Both the position numbers and the translations under genes were made by a program. Under the pieces are notes generated by a model. That model was not told the origin of the DNA, searched no databases, and saw only the letters and a program-made list of their open reading frames with translations. Source: DAHUXD01 sp963736455 (GTDB lineage Bacteria; Acidobacteriota; Thermoanaerobaculia; UBA5066; Gp7-AA6). Taken from it: 64,000 bases of DNA. Location: NCBI GenBank assembly GCA_963736455.1, contig CAVTON010000001.1, forward strand, positions 2,790,001-2,854,000. The letters are read 5' to 3'. Numbering within the stretch: position 1 is the first letter of the stretch; every line of letters begins with the position of its first letter. Positions 8,234 through 16,428 of this stretch are shown here, in pieces.

Positions 8234-9454
8234 ATGGCCGCGTCCACGCCGCCCGAATCCCCGGAGCGCTGGAAGGCGCTCGTTCTGATCGCGCTCGGCA
8301 TCCTCCTGGCCATGTCTCTGTGGTTCTCGGCCTCGGCCGTCTCTCCCGCGCTGAAGGCGGAGTGGTCTCTCGGCGAGTCGGCCGCGTCCTGGCTGACGCT
8401 CGCCGTGCAGCTCGGCTTCGTCGCCGGGACGCTCGCCAGCGCCCTCGCGAACCTTCCCGACGTCCTGCCGCCCGAGCGGCTCGTCGCCGTCTCGGCGCTC
8501 CTCGGCGCGACGGCGAACGCCGGAGTCGCTCTCTGGGCCCGGGGAGCGCCCTCGGCGCTCGGATTGCGTTTCCTCACCGGCTTCTGCCTCGCCGGCGTCT
8601 ATCCGCCCGGCATGAAGATCATGGCGAGCTGGTTCCGGCGCGGCCGGGGAACCGCGTTCGGATTCCTGATCGGCGCACTGACGGTCGGAAAGGCGTTCCC
8701 ATATCTCGTCAACGCCATCGGCAGCCGTCACTGGCGCACGGACGTCCTCGTGGTCTCCGCGTTCGGAGCCGCGGGGGGTGTCCTGATCCTGTTCGTCGGG
8801 GAGGGGCCGTTCGCGGCTCCGGCGGCGCGGTTCGATCTTTCACAGATCGGAAGGGTCTTTCGCAATCGGGGCGTGCGGCTGGCGGACTTCGGCTACTTCG
8901 GCCACATGTGGGAGCTCTACGCCATGTGGACGTGGATCCCGGTGTTCCTGCGCCGGAGCTTTGCGGCGAAGGCGGTGGACCCGAGGCTCGCCGAGGCGGC
9001 CGCCTTTCTCGTCATCGCCAGCGGCTTCGCGGGATGCGTGGCGGCCGGGTTCGCGGCCGACCGGATGGGTCGAACGCTCGTGACGTCCTGGGCGATGGCG
9101 GTCTCCGGCGCGTGCTGTCTGCTCGTCGGCTTCTTTTACGACGCTCCCGCCCCGGCGCTCATGGCCATCGCCGCCGTCTGGGGCGCCTCGGTCGTCGCGG
9201 ATTCCGCCCAGTTCTCGGCCTGCGTCACCGAGCTCGCCGACCCGCGCTACGTCGGCACGGCGCTGACGATCCAGACGTGCGTGGGATTTCTGCTGACCAT
9301 GGGCTCGATCGAGCTCGTCCCGAAGGCCGCGGTCGCCTTCGGCTGGCGCTGGGCCTTCGTCATCCTCGCTCCGGGGCCGGCGCTCGGCATCGCCGCGATG
9401 CTCCGCCTGCGCCGCCTGCCCGAGGCCGCGCAGATCGCGCAGGGGAGACGCTAG
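8234..9454 (+). CDS. MFS transporter
   Basis: A 406-residue integral membrane protein with about 12 hydrophobic segments and the usual 6+6 arrangement. The first helix is MSLWFSASAVSPAL, and the loop motif FLTGFCLAGVYPPGMKIMASWFRRGRGTAFG is typical of the NarK/phthalate-like branch of the major facilitator superfamily. A second-half loop AADRMGR matches motif A. The substrate is unknown. It is divergent from the exported protein upstream and converges on the large VCBS gene with a 7-bp gap. Confidence 0.88.
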   Translation: MAASTPPESPERWKALVLIALGILLAMSLWFSASAVSPALKAEWSLGESAASWLTLAVQLGFVAGTLASALANLPDVLPPERLVAVSALLGATANAGVALWARGAPSALGLRFLTGFCLAGVYPPGMKIMASWFRRGRGTAFGFLIGALTVGKAFPYLVNAIGSRHWRTDVLVVSAFGAAGGVLILFVGEGPFAAPAARFDLSQIGRVFRNRGVRLADFGYFGHMWELYAMWTWIPVFLRRSFAAKAVDPRLAEAAAFLVIASGFAGCVAAGFAADRMGRTLVTSWAMAVSGACCLLVGFFYDAPAPALMAIAAVWGASVVADSAQFSACVTELADPRYVGTALTIQTCVGFLLTMGSIELVPKAAVAFGWRWAFVILAPGPALGIAAMLRLRRLPEAAQIAQGRR

Positions 9455-9461
9455 CGGCGAA

Positions 9462-12395
9462 TCAGAAGAATGTCCGGACGATGAAAACGGCCATCTGCCC
9501 GCGATTCACGGTGTTGCTCGGGCAGTAGAGCAGGGGCGACGCGCTGCAGCCTCCGGTAATCCCGTCGTTGTAAAGAGCCTCGATCCAGTCGGCCGCGAAG
9601 GATCCCGGCGGCACGTCGCCGAAGATGCCGACCGCAGGAGGCGGCGCGTAGCCGGACCCCAGGTGCGCCTTCAGCAGAAAGACGGCCATCTGTGCGCGCG
9701 TGACCGGAGAGTCGGGGCAGTAGTCGCCGCCGCCGCATCCTGCGGTGACGTTTTCGTGGGCGAGTTGCTCGATCCAGTCGGCGAAAAGGCTCGGGCACGG
9801 GACGTCGGCGAAGAGCCCGGCGCAGGGCGGCGGAACGTACGCGGATCCATGCTCCCCCCGCAGGAGGAAGACGGCCATCTGCGCACGGGTCGTCGGAGCA
9901 TCCGGACAGTAGTTGGCTCCGCCGCAGCCCGCGACGATGCCGGCCGCGGCGACCGCGTTGACGTCGGCGTAGAAGATGTTCGACGGAGGTACGTCCGCGA
10001 ATTCGACCGATAGGCCGACCGCCGGCGAGCTCACGGTCGAGGTACAGGAATCGGTGACCATGACGTCGTACTGCGCGTCGACGTCCGAGAACGCGGCGTC
10101 CGCGATCGTCAATTGCGAGGTCGCGGTTCCGGAGTAGCGCCCGCCTTCGGAGAGCGGCACGCCCTCGAGCCGCCACTGGTACTCGACGGGACCGTACCCC
10201 GCGGCGGCCGCGGTCAGAGTGGCCGTCGAGCCGACGATGACGGGAGCGGGCGTCGGCACGGTGACGCCGAGGCGCGCATTGACGAGGGTCGAGGTCATCT
10301 GGCCGGAGACCGCCGCGATGTCCGGGGTTCCCGAGCCGGTGAAATCGGCGGTGACCAGGGCGACGGGCGAGAACGTGGTGGCATACGCCACGGGAGACTG
10401 GAAGCGCCGGTTGCCAAGGCCGAGAAACACGTAGGCCGTCTGGTTGCCGCTGACGGCCGCGAAGTCATCGTGGCCATCACCATCGTAGTCGCCCGCCGTG
10501 ATGGCCGCGCTGTAGGACGGAAGGGCGATCTGAATCGGCGCACCGAAAGTTCCGTCGCCATTGGCGGGAAACAAGGAGACACCGTCGGTGTATTGCGTGG
10601 AGACGAGGACATCCTCGAAGGTCCCCGAGAAGCGGCCCACGGCGACCCAGAAACTGTAGCAACAGCCCTGCTCGTCGACCAGGGTCAAAGGCGGTTGGAA
10701 AGTCCCGTCGCCGTTGGACAGTAGAACGAAAACGCCCTCGGCGGCCGCGACGATCAGGTCGGCTCGGCCGTCGCCATCGAGATCCGCCGCGACGAGGCCA
10801 TTGGTGTCGAAGGGGACCGGTGTTTGGACGGCGGCCTGGAACGTGCCGTCGCCGTTTCCGGGCAGGACGAGAATGACCTGTTGTCCGTTGAACTGAGAGA
10901 CCGCGATGTCCGACTTGCCATCACCCGTAAAGTCCGCCGCGGTGACGGTTCCGAACGCGTTGGAGCTGATCACGGATTGCGGAGGAGCGAAGGATCCGTT
11001 GCCCTGATTGACGAACAGGAGGATGTCGTTGTAGTCGCTCGCGACGAGGTCGGGCTTCCGGTCTCCGTCGAAATCGCCAGCCGCGACCGCGATGATCGGC
11101 TGGTTCTGGGGACCGGACGAAAGCAGCTGACCCTGGACGAAGCGCCCCGAGCCCACGTTGTCCACGAGGGCAATCGAGCCGCCCTGGATCGGCCATGCGA
11201 GGTCCTGCCGACCGTCTCCGTTCCAATCTCCGGCCGCGATGCTCGGCGGGACGGAGTACGTGAGTGGGCCGGGCAGGGGGGACGATGGAACGCCGAGCAG
11301 GACGCCGTCGCCCGCGTTCCGTAACACGACGATGGAATCGACCTCGTCTCCCGAGACGACGTCCGGCAGGGTGTCGCCATCGAGGTCGCCGACCGCAATT
11401 CCGGCGGCCTGATTCGGAAGCACGTAGGCCGCGGGGGGACCGAGCGATCCGTCGCCGTTGCCCGGGAGAAGATCGATCGACAGCGCCTGGGGGTCGACGA
11501 CGACGGCATCCAGAAAGCCGTCCTGGTTGAAATCCGAAAGGGCGAGTGCGGAGCTCGAGAAGCCCGCTGGATAGAGAATTGCGGCCTGGAACGTCCCGTT
11601 GCCGTTTCCGAGAAGGACCGAGATGAGGCCATTCACGGTAACGGCGACGTCGAGGTTCCCGTCTCCGTCGAGATCTCCGGCCGCGATGGCATTGGGCTGG
11701 GAGCCGGAGACGAAGTTGGATGGAGACCCGAAGTGCCCGTCACCGAGCCCCGGGTAGAACGCGATCGTCCCCGCGCCATTGCCGTTGGTGGCGACGAGAT
11801 CGAGCTTTCCGTCGCCGTTGAAGTCGCCGGACACGAGGTTCACGACGAAGGAGGTACCGGTCGCGAGCGGCGTTCCGAACGTCCCGTCGCCGTTTCCGGG
11901 GAAGACGTCGATGTTCTGGCCCGAGCCGTCGGCGATTGCCACGTCGATCGCGTCGCCCGAATCGAACGTTCCGACGGCGATGGATGACGGATAGTAGTCG
12001 GTCGCCGGGTAATACACGGGCGCGGCGAACGTCCCGTCGCCATTGCCGAGGAGCACACCGATTCCCGAATAGACGGTCACGATGAGATCGACCGTACCGT
12101 TGCCGCGCAGGTCCGCGGCGGCAAACTGGTAGACGGTGTCCTGGATCGTCGTCACGATCGGCGGCCCGAACGAGCCGTTGCCGGAGTTGATCAGGACCGC
12201 CAGCGTTCCGGAGTTGTATTCCGCCGTGGCGACGTCGGGGAAGCCGTCGTGGTTGAAGTCCGCGACGAGCTCTTGAAAGGGCTCGGGCGCCGGATAGGTC
12301 GCGGCCGTGATGAAGGTCGTCGGACTGCACGTCTGGCCGAGTGCGCTCGCGGCGAGCACGGAGAGAAAGAGAATCGACGAGCAGAGCTTCTTCAC
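9462..12395 (-). CDS. Large exported VCBS/FG-GAP repeat protein with Ig-like and SLH domains
   Basis: A 977-residue secreted protein. The start is GTG at 12395, chosen because GGGAGGG lies 5 nt upstream and a signal peptide (KKLCSSILFLSVLAASALGQ) follows at once; the longer frame upstream is shadow. Residues about 35-700 are a chain of FG-GAP/VCBS beta-propeller repeats (DFNHDGFPDVATA, DLDGDGNLDVAV, GNGDGTF patterns), which usually bind calcium. Residues about 705-795 look Ig-like. Three cysteine-containing SLH repeats fill 799-977. The expected site is the cell surface, with an adhesive or binding role as inference. The gene is transcribed towards the MFS gene. Confidence 0.9.
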   Translation of the reverse strand: MKKLCSSILFLSVLAASALGQTCSPTTFITAATYPAPEPFQELVADFNHDGFPDVATAEYNSGTLAVLINSGNGSFGPPIVTTIQDTVYQFAAADLRGNGTVDLIVTVYSGIGVLLGNGDGTFAAPVYYPATDYYPSSIAVGTFDSGDAIDVAIADGSGQNIDVFPGNGDGTFGTPLATGTSFVVNLVSGDFNGDGKLDLVATNGNGAGTIAFYPGLGDGHFGSPSNFVSGSQPNAIAAGDLDGDGNLDVAVTVNGLISVLLGNGNGTFQAAILYPAGFSSSALALSDFNQDGFLDAVVVDPQALSIDLLPGNGDGSLGPPAAYVLPNQAAGIAVGDLDGDTLPDVVSGDEVDSIVVLRNAGDGVLLGVPSSPLPGPLTYSVPPSIAAGDWNGDGRQDLAWPIQGGSIALVDNVGSGRFVQGQLLSSGPQNQPIIAVAAGDFDGDRKPDLVASDYNDILLFVNQGNGSFAPPQSVISSNAFGTVTAADFTGDGKSDIAVSQFNGQQVILVLPGNGDGTFQAAVQTPVPFDTNGLVAADLDGDGRADLIVAAAEGVFVLLSNGDGTFQPPLTLVDEQGCCYSFWVAVGRFSGTFEDVLVSTQYTDGVSLFPANGDGTFGAPIQIALPSYSAAITAGDYDGDGHDDFAAVSGNQTAYVFLGLGNRRFQSPVAYATTFSPVALVTADFTGSGTPDIAAVSGQMTSTLVNARLGVTVPTPAPVIVGSTATLTAAAAGYGPVEYQWRLEGVPLSEGGRYSGTATSQLTIADAAFSDVDAQYDVMVTDSCTSTVSSPAVGLSVEFADVPPSNIFYADVNAVAAAGIVAGCGGANYCPDAPTTRAQMAVFLLRGEHGSAYVPPPCAGLFADVPCPSLFADWIEQLAHENVTAGCGGGDYCPDSPVTRAQMAVFLLKAHLGSGYAPPPAVGIFGDVPPGSFAADWIEALYNDGITGGCSASPLLYCPSNTVNRGQMAVFIVRTFF

Positions 12396-12482
12396 TGGAT
12401 CCCTCCCGGCCAACGAAAGCGTCGGCGACATGAAACTGTCTATAGAGTACTCGTCCCGGATCGGAGCGGGCAAGGAGAGACG

Positions 12483-13139
12483 ATGTTTCTCGGACACTTC
12501 GGCCTCGGGATGGCGGGCAAGCGGCTCGCGCCGTCTCTCTCGCTCGGAGCACTCTTTCTCGCCGTCCAGTGGGCGGACCTGCTCTTCTGGGTGTTGTGCC
12601 TGGCCGGCGTCGAGCACTTCCGGATCGCCCCGGGCGCCACGGTCATGACGCCGATGGACTTCGACGACTATCCCTGGAGCCACAGCCTCCTCGCGCTCGC
12701 GGTCTGGGGTCTCGTCCTCGGGACCGCGGTTTACGTCATCTCCCGGCGGCGTGCCGCGGCCGTGGTCTTCGGCCTCGGCGTCGTCAGCCACTGGTTCCTC
12801 GATGTCCTCGTCCATCGTCCCGACATGCCCGTCCTCCCGCGAGGCCCGTATGTGGGGCTCGGCCTCTGGAATTCGGCCGCCCTCACGATCGCGGCCGAAG
12901 CTCTGGTGTTCGGCCTGGGCCTGGCGGTCTATCTCCGATTCACCCGACCCGCCGACCGCATCGGGACCTGGTCGCTGTGGGGTCTCGTGGCGTTCCTGGC
13001 CGCCGCCTGGGCCGCGAGCGTCGCCGGCGGCCCGCCGCCGAACGAGCGCGCCGTCGAGTGGATGGGGGCCGCGATGTGGCTTCTCGTCCCCTGGGGCTAC
13101 TGGATCGACCGGCATCGGGCTATCGTTGCCCGCGCATGA
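12483..13139 (+). CDS. Membrane-bound YdjM-like hydrolase family protein
   Basis: A 218-residue protein with five to six membrane segments. It contains GHFGLGMAGKR, YPWSHSLLALAVWG and SHWFLDVLVHRPDMP, the spaced histidines expected of the YdjM/metal-dependent membrane hydrolase family (PF04307). The substrate is unknown. An AAGGAGAG stands upstream of the ATG. Its TGA overlaps the ATG of the following thioesterase gene (ATGA), so the two are probably translationally coupled. It is divergent from the large SLH protein, sharing an 87-bp promoter region. Confidence 0.75.
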   Translation: MFLGHFGLGMAGKRLAPSLSLGALFLAVQWADLLFWVLCLAGVEHFRIAPGATVMTPMDFDDYPWSHSLLALAVWGLVLGTAVYVISRRRAAAVVFGLGVVSHWFLDVLVHRPDMPVLPRGPYVGLGLWNSAALTIAAEALVFGLGLAVYLRFTRPADRIGTWSLWGLVAFLAAAWAASVAGGPPPNERAVEWMGAAMWLLVPWGYWIDRHRAIVARA

Positions 13140-13534
13140 AGCTGACGATCGAAGTTCCTTACGGTGACATCGACGCCATGGGCCACCTCAACAACGTGGC
13201 GTACCTCCGGTATCTCGAGTGGGGGCGGCAGAAATACTGGCTCGCGCTGAGGGAGACCGACGACTTCTGGAAGATCGACTTCGTGGTCGTCCGCGCCGAG
13301 ATCGACTATCGCGCGTCGGCCCACATGGGCGAGCTCCTCGAGCTCGAGATCCACGTCTCGCGAATGGGCCGGTCGTCCTTCGATTTCACGTACCGCGTGA
13401 CCGACGAGACGGGCCGCCTCGTGGCGGAGGCGAAGACGACGCAGGCCTGTTACGACTGGGAAACCCGCGCGTCGAAGCCCTTGTCGCCGGAGCGGCGTCA
13501 GGAGATCGAGCGATTCGAAGCGAGCGGACGATAG
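13136..13534 (+). CDS. Acyl-CoA thioesterase (4-hydroxybenzoyl-CoA thioesterase/YbgC-like hotdog)
   Basis: A 132-residue single-hotdog protein. The opening YGDIDAMGHLNNVAYLRYLEWGR is the diagnostic D-x-x-G-H-x-N-N segment of the YbgC/4HBT class, with Asp12 or Asp14 as the probable catalytic carboxylate. RAEIDYRASAHMGELLELE and the central beta hairpin also fit. It should hydrolyse acyl-CoA thioesters in the cytoplasm, chain preference unknown. It starts inside the stop of the membrane hydrolase (ATGA overlap). Confidence 0.88.
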   Translation: MKLTIEVPYGDIDAMGHLNNVAYLRYLEWGRQKYWLALRETDDFWKIDFVVVRAEIDYRASAHMGELLELEIHVSRMGRSSFDFTYRVTDETGRLVAEAKTTQACYDWETRASKPLSPERRQEIERFEASGR

Positions 13535-13562
13535 ACTTCGAGCCGCTTTCAGGAGAAAACGC

Positions 13563-15245
13563 ATGCACGCCGTTCTGCCGATCCTGCTGACGCTCGCGAG
13601 CGCGAGCGCCTCGCCCGCGGTGACGTCGGGCGAGCTCAAGGCCCGGGTCGACGGCGTCTTTCGGGAGTACGACCGGTCGGATTCGCCGGGATGCGCCCTC
13701 GGCGTCTACCAGGACGGAAAGATCGTCTACGAGCGCGGATACGGGATGGCGAACCTCGAGCTCGGAGTCGCGAACTCGCCGGAGACCGTCTTCGACATCG
13801 GCTCGACCTCGAAGCAGTTCACCGCCTTTTCGATTCACCTGCTCGCCCGCGAGGGCAGGCTCTCGCTCGACGACGACATCCGGAAGTGGGCGCCGGAGGT
13901 TCCGAGCTACGGCCCGAAAATCACGATTCGCCACCTCCTGCATCACACGAGCGGGCTGCGGGACTACATCGAGATCATGTCCCTGCAGGGGATCCAGGAG
14001 GAGGACCTGACGACCGACGCCGACGCCCTGGCCGCGATCGCGCGGCAGAAGGCCCCGAACTTCCCTCCGGGCCAGGAGTACCTCTACTCGAACACGGGAT
14101 TCTTCCTGCTGTCGGTCGTCGTGAAGCGCGCCAGCGGCGAGTCCCTGCGCGACTTCGCCGCGGAGAAGATCTTCGGGCCCCTCGGGATGCGGCACACGCA
14201 GTTCAACGACTCGCACACGCGCATCGTGCCGAATCGCGCCACGGGGTACTCCCGCGAGGGAGGCGGATTCGGCATCAACATGGGGGATTGGGAGCAGACC
14301 GGCGACGGCGCCGTCCAGACCACGGTCGAGGATCTCCAGATCTGGGATCAGAACTTCTACGAACCGAGGGTCGGAGACCGGCGCCTCCTCGACGACATGC
14401 TGACGGTCGGCGTGCTCAATAGCGGCAAGAAGCTCGACTACGCGTCGGCGCTGTCGGTGTCGACCTACCGCGGGCTGCCGACCGTGAGCCACGGCGGAGC
14501 ATGGGTCGGCTACCGGGCGCAGCTCCTGCGATTCCCGCAGCAGAAGTTCTCGGTCGCCTGCCTCTGCAACCTCGCGCAGGCGAACCCGAGCCGGCTCGCA
14601 AACCAGGTCGCCGAGGTCTATCTCGGGTCGCTGATGACGCCGGAAGCGCACAGGCCCGAGCCAAAGAAGACCGGAAAGGCGAAAGCCTCGCCGGCGGAGC
14701 TTCAGCGGCTCCTCGGTTCTTATCGCGGGTCGGAGTCCGAGCAGATCTTCACGTTCGCGCTCGAGGACGGCCAGATCGAGGGAACCTCCGGGCGGCGGTC
14801 CTTCCGCCTCGTCCCGACCGGTCCGGGGCGCTTCCGCGTCGAGGGGCTTGCCGGCCGGACGAGCGACGTCGAGGTCCTCGCGGCGCCGGCCGGGTCCCGG
14901 CCGAAGCTGCGTCTCACCACGGAGGAGGACGGCGAAACGGAAACCGAGGTCTTCGAGCCGATCACCCTCTGGACGCCGGGCGCCTCGGATCTCCAGGCGT
15001 TTGCGGGGCGGTACGCGAGCGAGGAAGTGGACACCACCTGGGACCTGATCGTCCGCGACGGGAAGCTCTTCGTCCGCCATCGGGGGCTGCCCGAGGACGC
15101 GCTCAGGCCCACGGTCGAGGGCGCCTTCGCGGTCGGGGGAATGAACCTCGTTTTCCAGCGCGCTGCCGGCGGAAGGATCACCGGCTTTACGCTCGACGAG
15201 GGCCGCGTCCGGGGGATCCAGTTCCGGAGGGTCTCCTCGAGCTGA
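13563..15245 (+). CDS. Class C beta-lactamase-type serine hydrolase, exported
   Basis: A 560-residue protein with a short signal peptide. The penicillin-binding/beta-lactamase fold is shown by STSK (DIGSTSKQF, about residue 81, the SxxK nucleophile), YSN (YLYSNTGFF, about residue 178) and HGG (SHGGAWVGY, about residue 310, replacing KTG). HLLHHTSGLRDY is a usual class C/EstB landmark. About 190 C-terminal residues form two lipocalin-like domains, common in secreted serine hydrolases of this type. Expected function is a D-amino peptide or ester hydrolase; true antibiotic resistance is unlikely. It starts 28 bp after the thioesterase gene. Confidence 0.88.
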   Translation: MHAVLPILLTLASASASPAVTSGELKARVDGVFREYDRSDSPGCALGVYQDGKIVYERGYGMANLELGVANSPETVFDIGSTSKQFTAFSIHLLAREGRLSLDDDIRKWAPEVPSYGPKITIRHLLHHTSGLRDYIEIMSLQGIQEEDLTTDADALAAIARQKAPNFPPGQEYLYSNTGFFLLSVVVKRASGESLRDFAAEKIFGPLGMRHTQFNDSHTRIVPNRATGYSREGGGFGINMGDWEQTGDGAVQTTVEDLQIWDQNFYEPRVGDRRLLDDMLTVGVLNSGKKLDYASALSVSTYRGLPTVSHGGAWVGYRAQLLRFPQQKFSVACLCNLAQANPSRLANQVAEVYLGSLMTPEAHRPEPKKTGKAKASPAELQRLLGSYRGSESEQIFTFALEDGQIEGTSGRRSFRLVPTGPGRFRVEGLAGRTSDVEVLAAPAGSRPKLRLTTEEDGETETEVFEPITLWTPGASDLQAFAGRYASEEVDTTWDLIVRDGKLFVRHRGLPEDALRPTVEGAFAVGGMNLVFQRAAGGRITGFTLDEGRVRGIQFRRVSSS

Positions 15246-15261
15246 AGTGACGCGGGTCACA
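15246..15261. promoter_or_regulatory. CRP/FNR-type palindrome upstream of the PilZ gene
   Basis: AGTGA-N6-TCACA matches nine of the ten half-site bases of the E. coli CRP consensus (TGTGA-N6-TCACA), with A/T-rich flanks on the right. It starts one base after the serine hydrolase stop and lies about 100 bp upstream of the PilZ start, which fits an activator site. No CRP-family gene is in the window, so the regulator is inferred. Confidence 0.45.
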
Positions 15262-15359
15262 TTTTTGCTTGCCTTGGCCTCCGGCGGAGGCGGACAATCG
15301 GCGCAAGGGAGCTCCCGACGGGGGCGCCGCCGGTTCGGATCCCCCGTCCGAAGAAGGAG

Positions 15360-15674
15360 ATGGAGAGGCGAACCTTCTCACGCAAGAAACGACGGTTTCT
15401 GGTCGAGTTCGACCTCCAGGGATCCAGCTGCACCGGGTTTACCTACGATGTCTCGCCGAACGGCATCTTCGTGCGCTCGATCCGGCTTCCGAAGCCCGGC
15501 ACCTTCCTCACCGCGAACCTTCACCTGACGACCGGACAGCGCATCGCCGTACGCGGCAAGGTGGTGAGGTCGTTCCGCGTTCCCCCGGAGCTCGCGCGCC
15601 TGGTTCCGAGCGGCTTTTCGATCAGCCTCTCTGATACGCCCGAGGACTACTACCAGTTCTTCGCGACTCTCTGA
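15360..15674 (+). CDS. PilZ-domain protein
   Basis: A 104-residue single-domain protein. The N-terminus MERRTFSRKKRRFLVEF carries the Arg-rich loop and the body carries the DVSPNGIFVRS motif (D/N-x-S-x-x-G), the two elements used by PilZ domains to bind cyclic di-GMP. The loop RKKRR is a slightly shifted form of the canonical RxxxR. It is likely a soluble c-di-GMP adaptor acting on motility or surface traits. GAAGGAG lies just before the ATG. The CRP-like palindrome at 15246-15261 suggests cAMP or redox-linked control. Confidence 0.85.
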   Translation: MERRTFSRKKRRFLVEFDLQGSSCTGFTYDVSPNGIFVRSIRLPKPGTFLTANLHLTTGQRIAVRGKVVRSFRVPPELARLVPSGFSISLSDTPEDYYQFFATL

Positions 15675-15675
15675 G

Positions 15676-15692
15676 CGGTCGCTTCGCGACCG
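15676..15692 (+). terminator. Short hairpin after the PilZ gene
   Basis: CGGTCGC-TTC-GCGACCG forms a 7-bp perfect stem with a 3-nt loop two bases past the PilZ stop. No T-run follows, so it is only a weak terminator candidate. Confidence 0.3.
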
Positions 15693-15759
15693 GCCGGCGA
15701 GGGAGGGAACGTCGCGGGGGACCTTCTCCCAGGGAACAGCCATCTCTCGGGCGCGGCCT

Positions 15760-15795
15760 TTGACAGCTATTAATAAATTACTATAAAGTTATTTA
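15760..15795 (+). promoter_or_regulatory. Sigma-70-type promoter with palindromic operator for the TetR efflux operon
   Basis: TTGACA at 15760-15765 and TATAAA at 15782-15787 are separated by 16 bp, a near-consensus housekeeping promoter in an A/T-rich island unlike its surroundings. An inverted repeat, TAAATTAC at 15774-15781 and GTTATTTA at 15788-15795 (7 of 8 positions complementary), brackets the -10 box exactly. This is the classical arrangement for autorepression by the TetR protein encoded immediately downstream. The start codon at 15799 leaves a leader of only a few bases. Confidence 0.7.
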
Positions 15796-15798
15796 CTT

Positions 15799-16428
15799 AT
15801 GGGACGGACCGCACGGGTTCACCGCGAGGACGTGCTCGCCGCGGCGCGCGCCGGCTTTCTCGAGGGCGGCTACGCGGGCACGACGCTCGCGCAGATCGCC
15901 GCGCGCCTCGGCGTTTCGCCGGCCGCGCTTCTGCGCCACGCGCCGACCAAGCAGGCTCTGTTCGACCAGGCCATGGGCCTCCCGACCGGAAAGGACCTGC
16001 ATCCGCTGGCGTTTCTCGAGAGCGTTCGGGGAGATGCGGATCCCCGCGCGACCCTGCGCCGCGTGGGGCAGATCTTCGTGCCCTTCATCCGCGAGAGGCT
16101 GCGCGAGGTCGTCGCCATGTACCTCCACCGCAGGAGCCGGCCGGGGGCGCTGCCGCTGCCGTTCGACCCGAACGAACGGCCGACCCCGCCGCAGCGCAAC
16201 CTGAGGTCGCTCGCCGGCTACCTTCGCCGCGCCCGCCGGGCCGGCCGGATCCGGATCGCCGATCCCTATGCCGCGGCCGCGGCCTTCCTCGGGTCTCTCC
16301 ACTCGTACGTTTTCCTGAGTGAGGTCGCCGGAGCGTTCGAGGAGGACGTCTCGCAGGAGCGGTTCCTGAAGACGCTGCTCGACGTCTGGATCGCCGGATC
16401 GGTCGTGAAGCCGAGGACAACCCCGTGA
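15799..16428 (+). CDS. TetR/AcrR-family transcriptional repressor
   Basis: A 209-residue regulator. Residues about 8-55 form the TetR HTH (VLAAARAGFLEGGYAGTTLAQIAARLGVSPAALLRHAPTK); the remainder is the variable ligand domain. It heads a four-gene operon with a HlyD adaptor, an ABC ATPase and an ABC-2 permease, each overlapping the next by 1-4 bases. This is the same order as CecR(YbiH)-YbhG-YbhF-YbhS of enteric bacteria. It most likely represses its own promoter through the palindrome over the -10 box. The inducer is unknown. Confidence 0.88.
   Translation: MGRTARVHREDVLAAARAGFLEGGYAGTTLAQIAARLGVSPAALLRHAPTKQALFDQAMGLPTGKDLHPLAFLESVRGDADPRATLRRVGQIFVPFIRERLREVVAMYLHRRSRPGALPLPFDPNERPTPPQRNLRSLAGYLRRARRAGRIRIADPYAAAAAFLGSLHSYVFLSEVAGAFEEDVSQERFLKTLLDVWIAGSVVKPRTTP

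Noticed and set aside
9663..10013. Several long plus-strand frames opposite the VCBS/SLH gene (also 10113-11324).
   Set aside because: Compositional shadows of the G/C-rich repeats; no start signals, and residues mirror the repeat period of the real gene.
12396..13115. Possible N-terminal extension of the VCBS protein to 1,217 residues.
   Set aside because: The extension is antisense to the membrane hydrolase gene, and a signal peptide with a ribosome site begins at 12395.
13563..15245. Considered as a beta-lactamase resistance gene (also the gene at 44544-45998).
   Set aside because: Both are long secreted class C-fold serine hydrolases with an HGG or atypical third motif and extra domains; they resemble esterase/peptidase families rather than AmpC.
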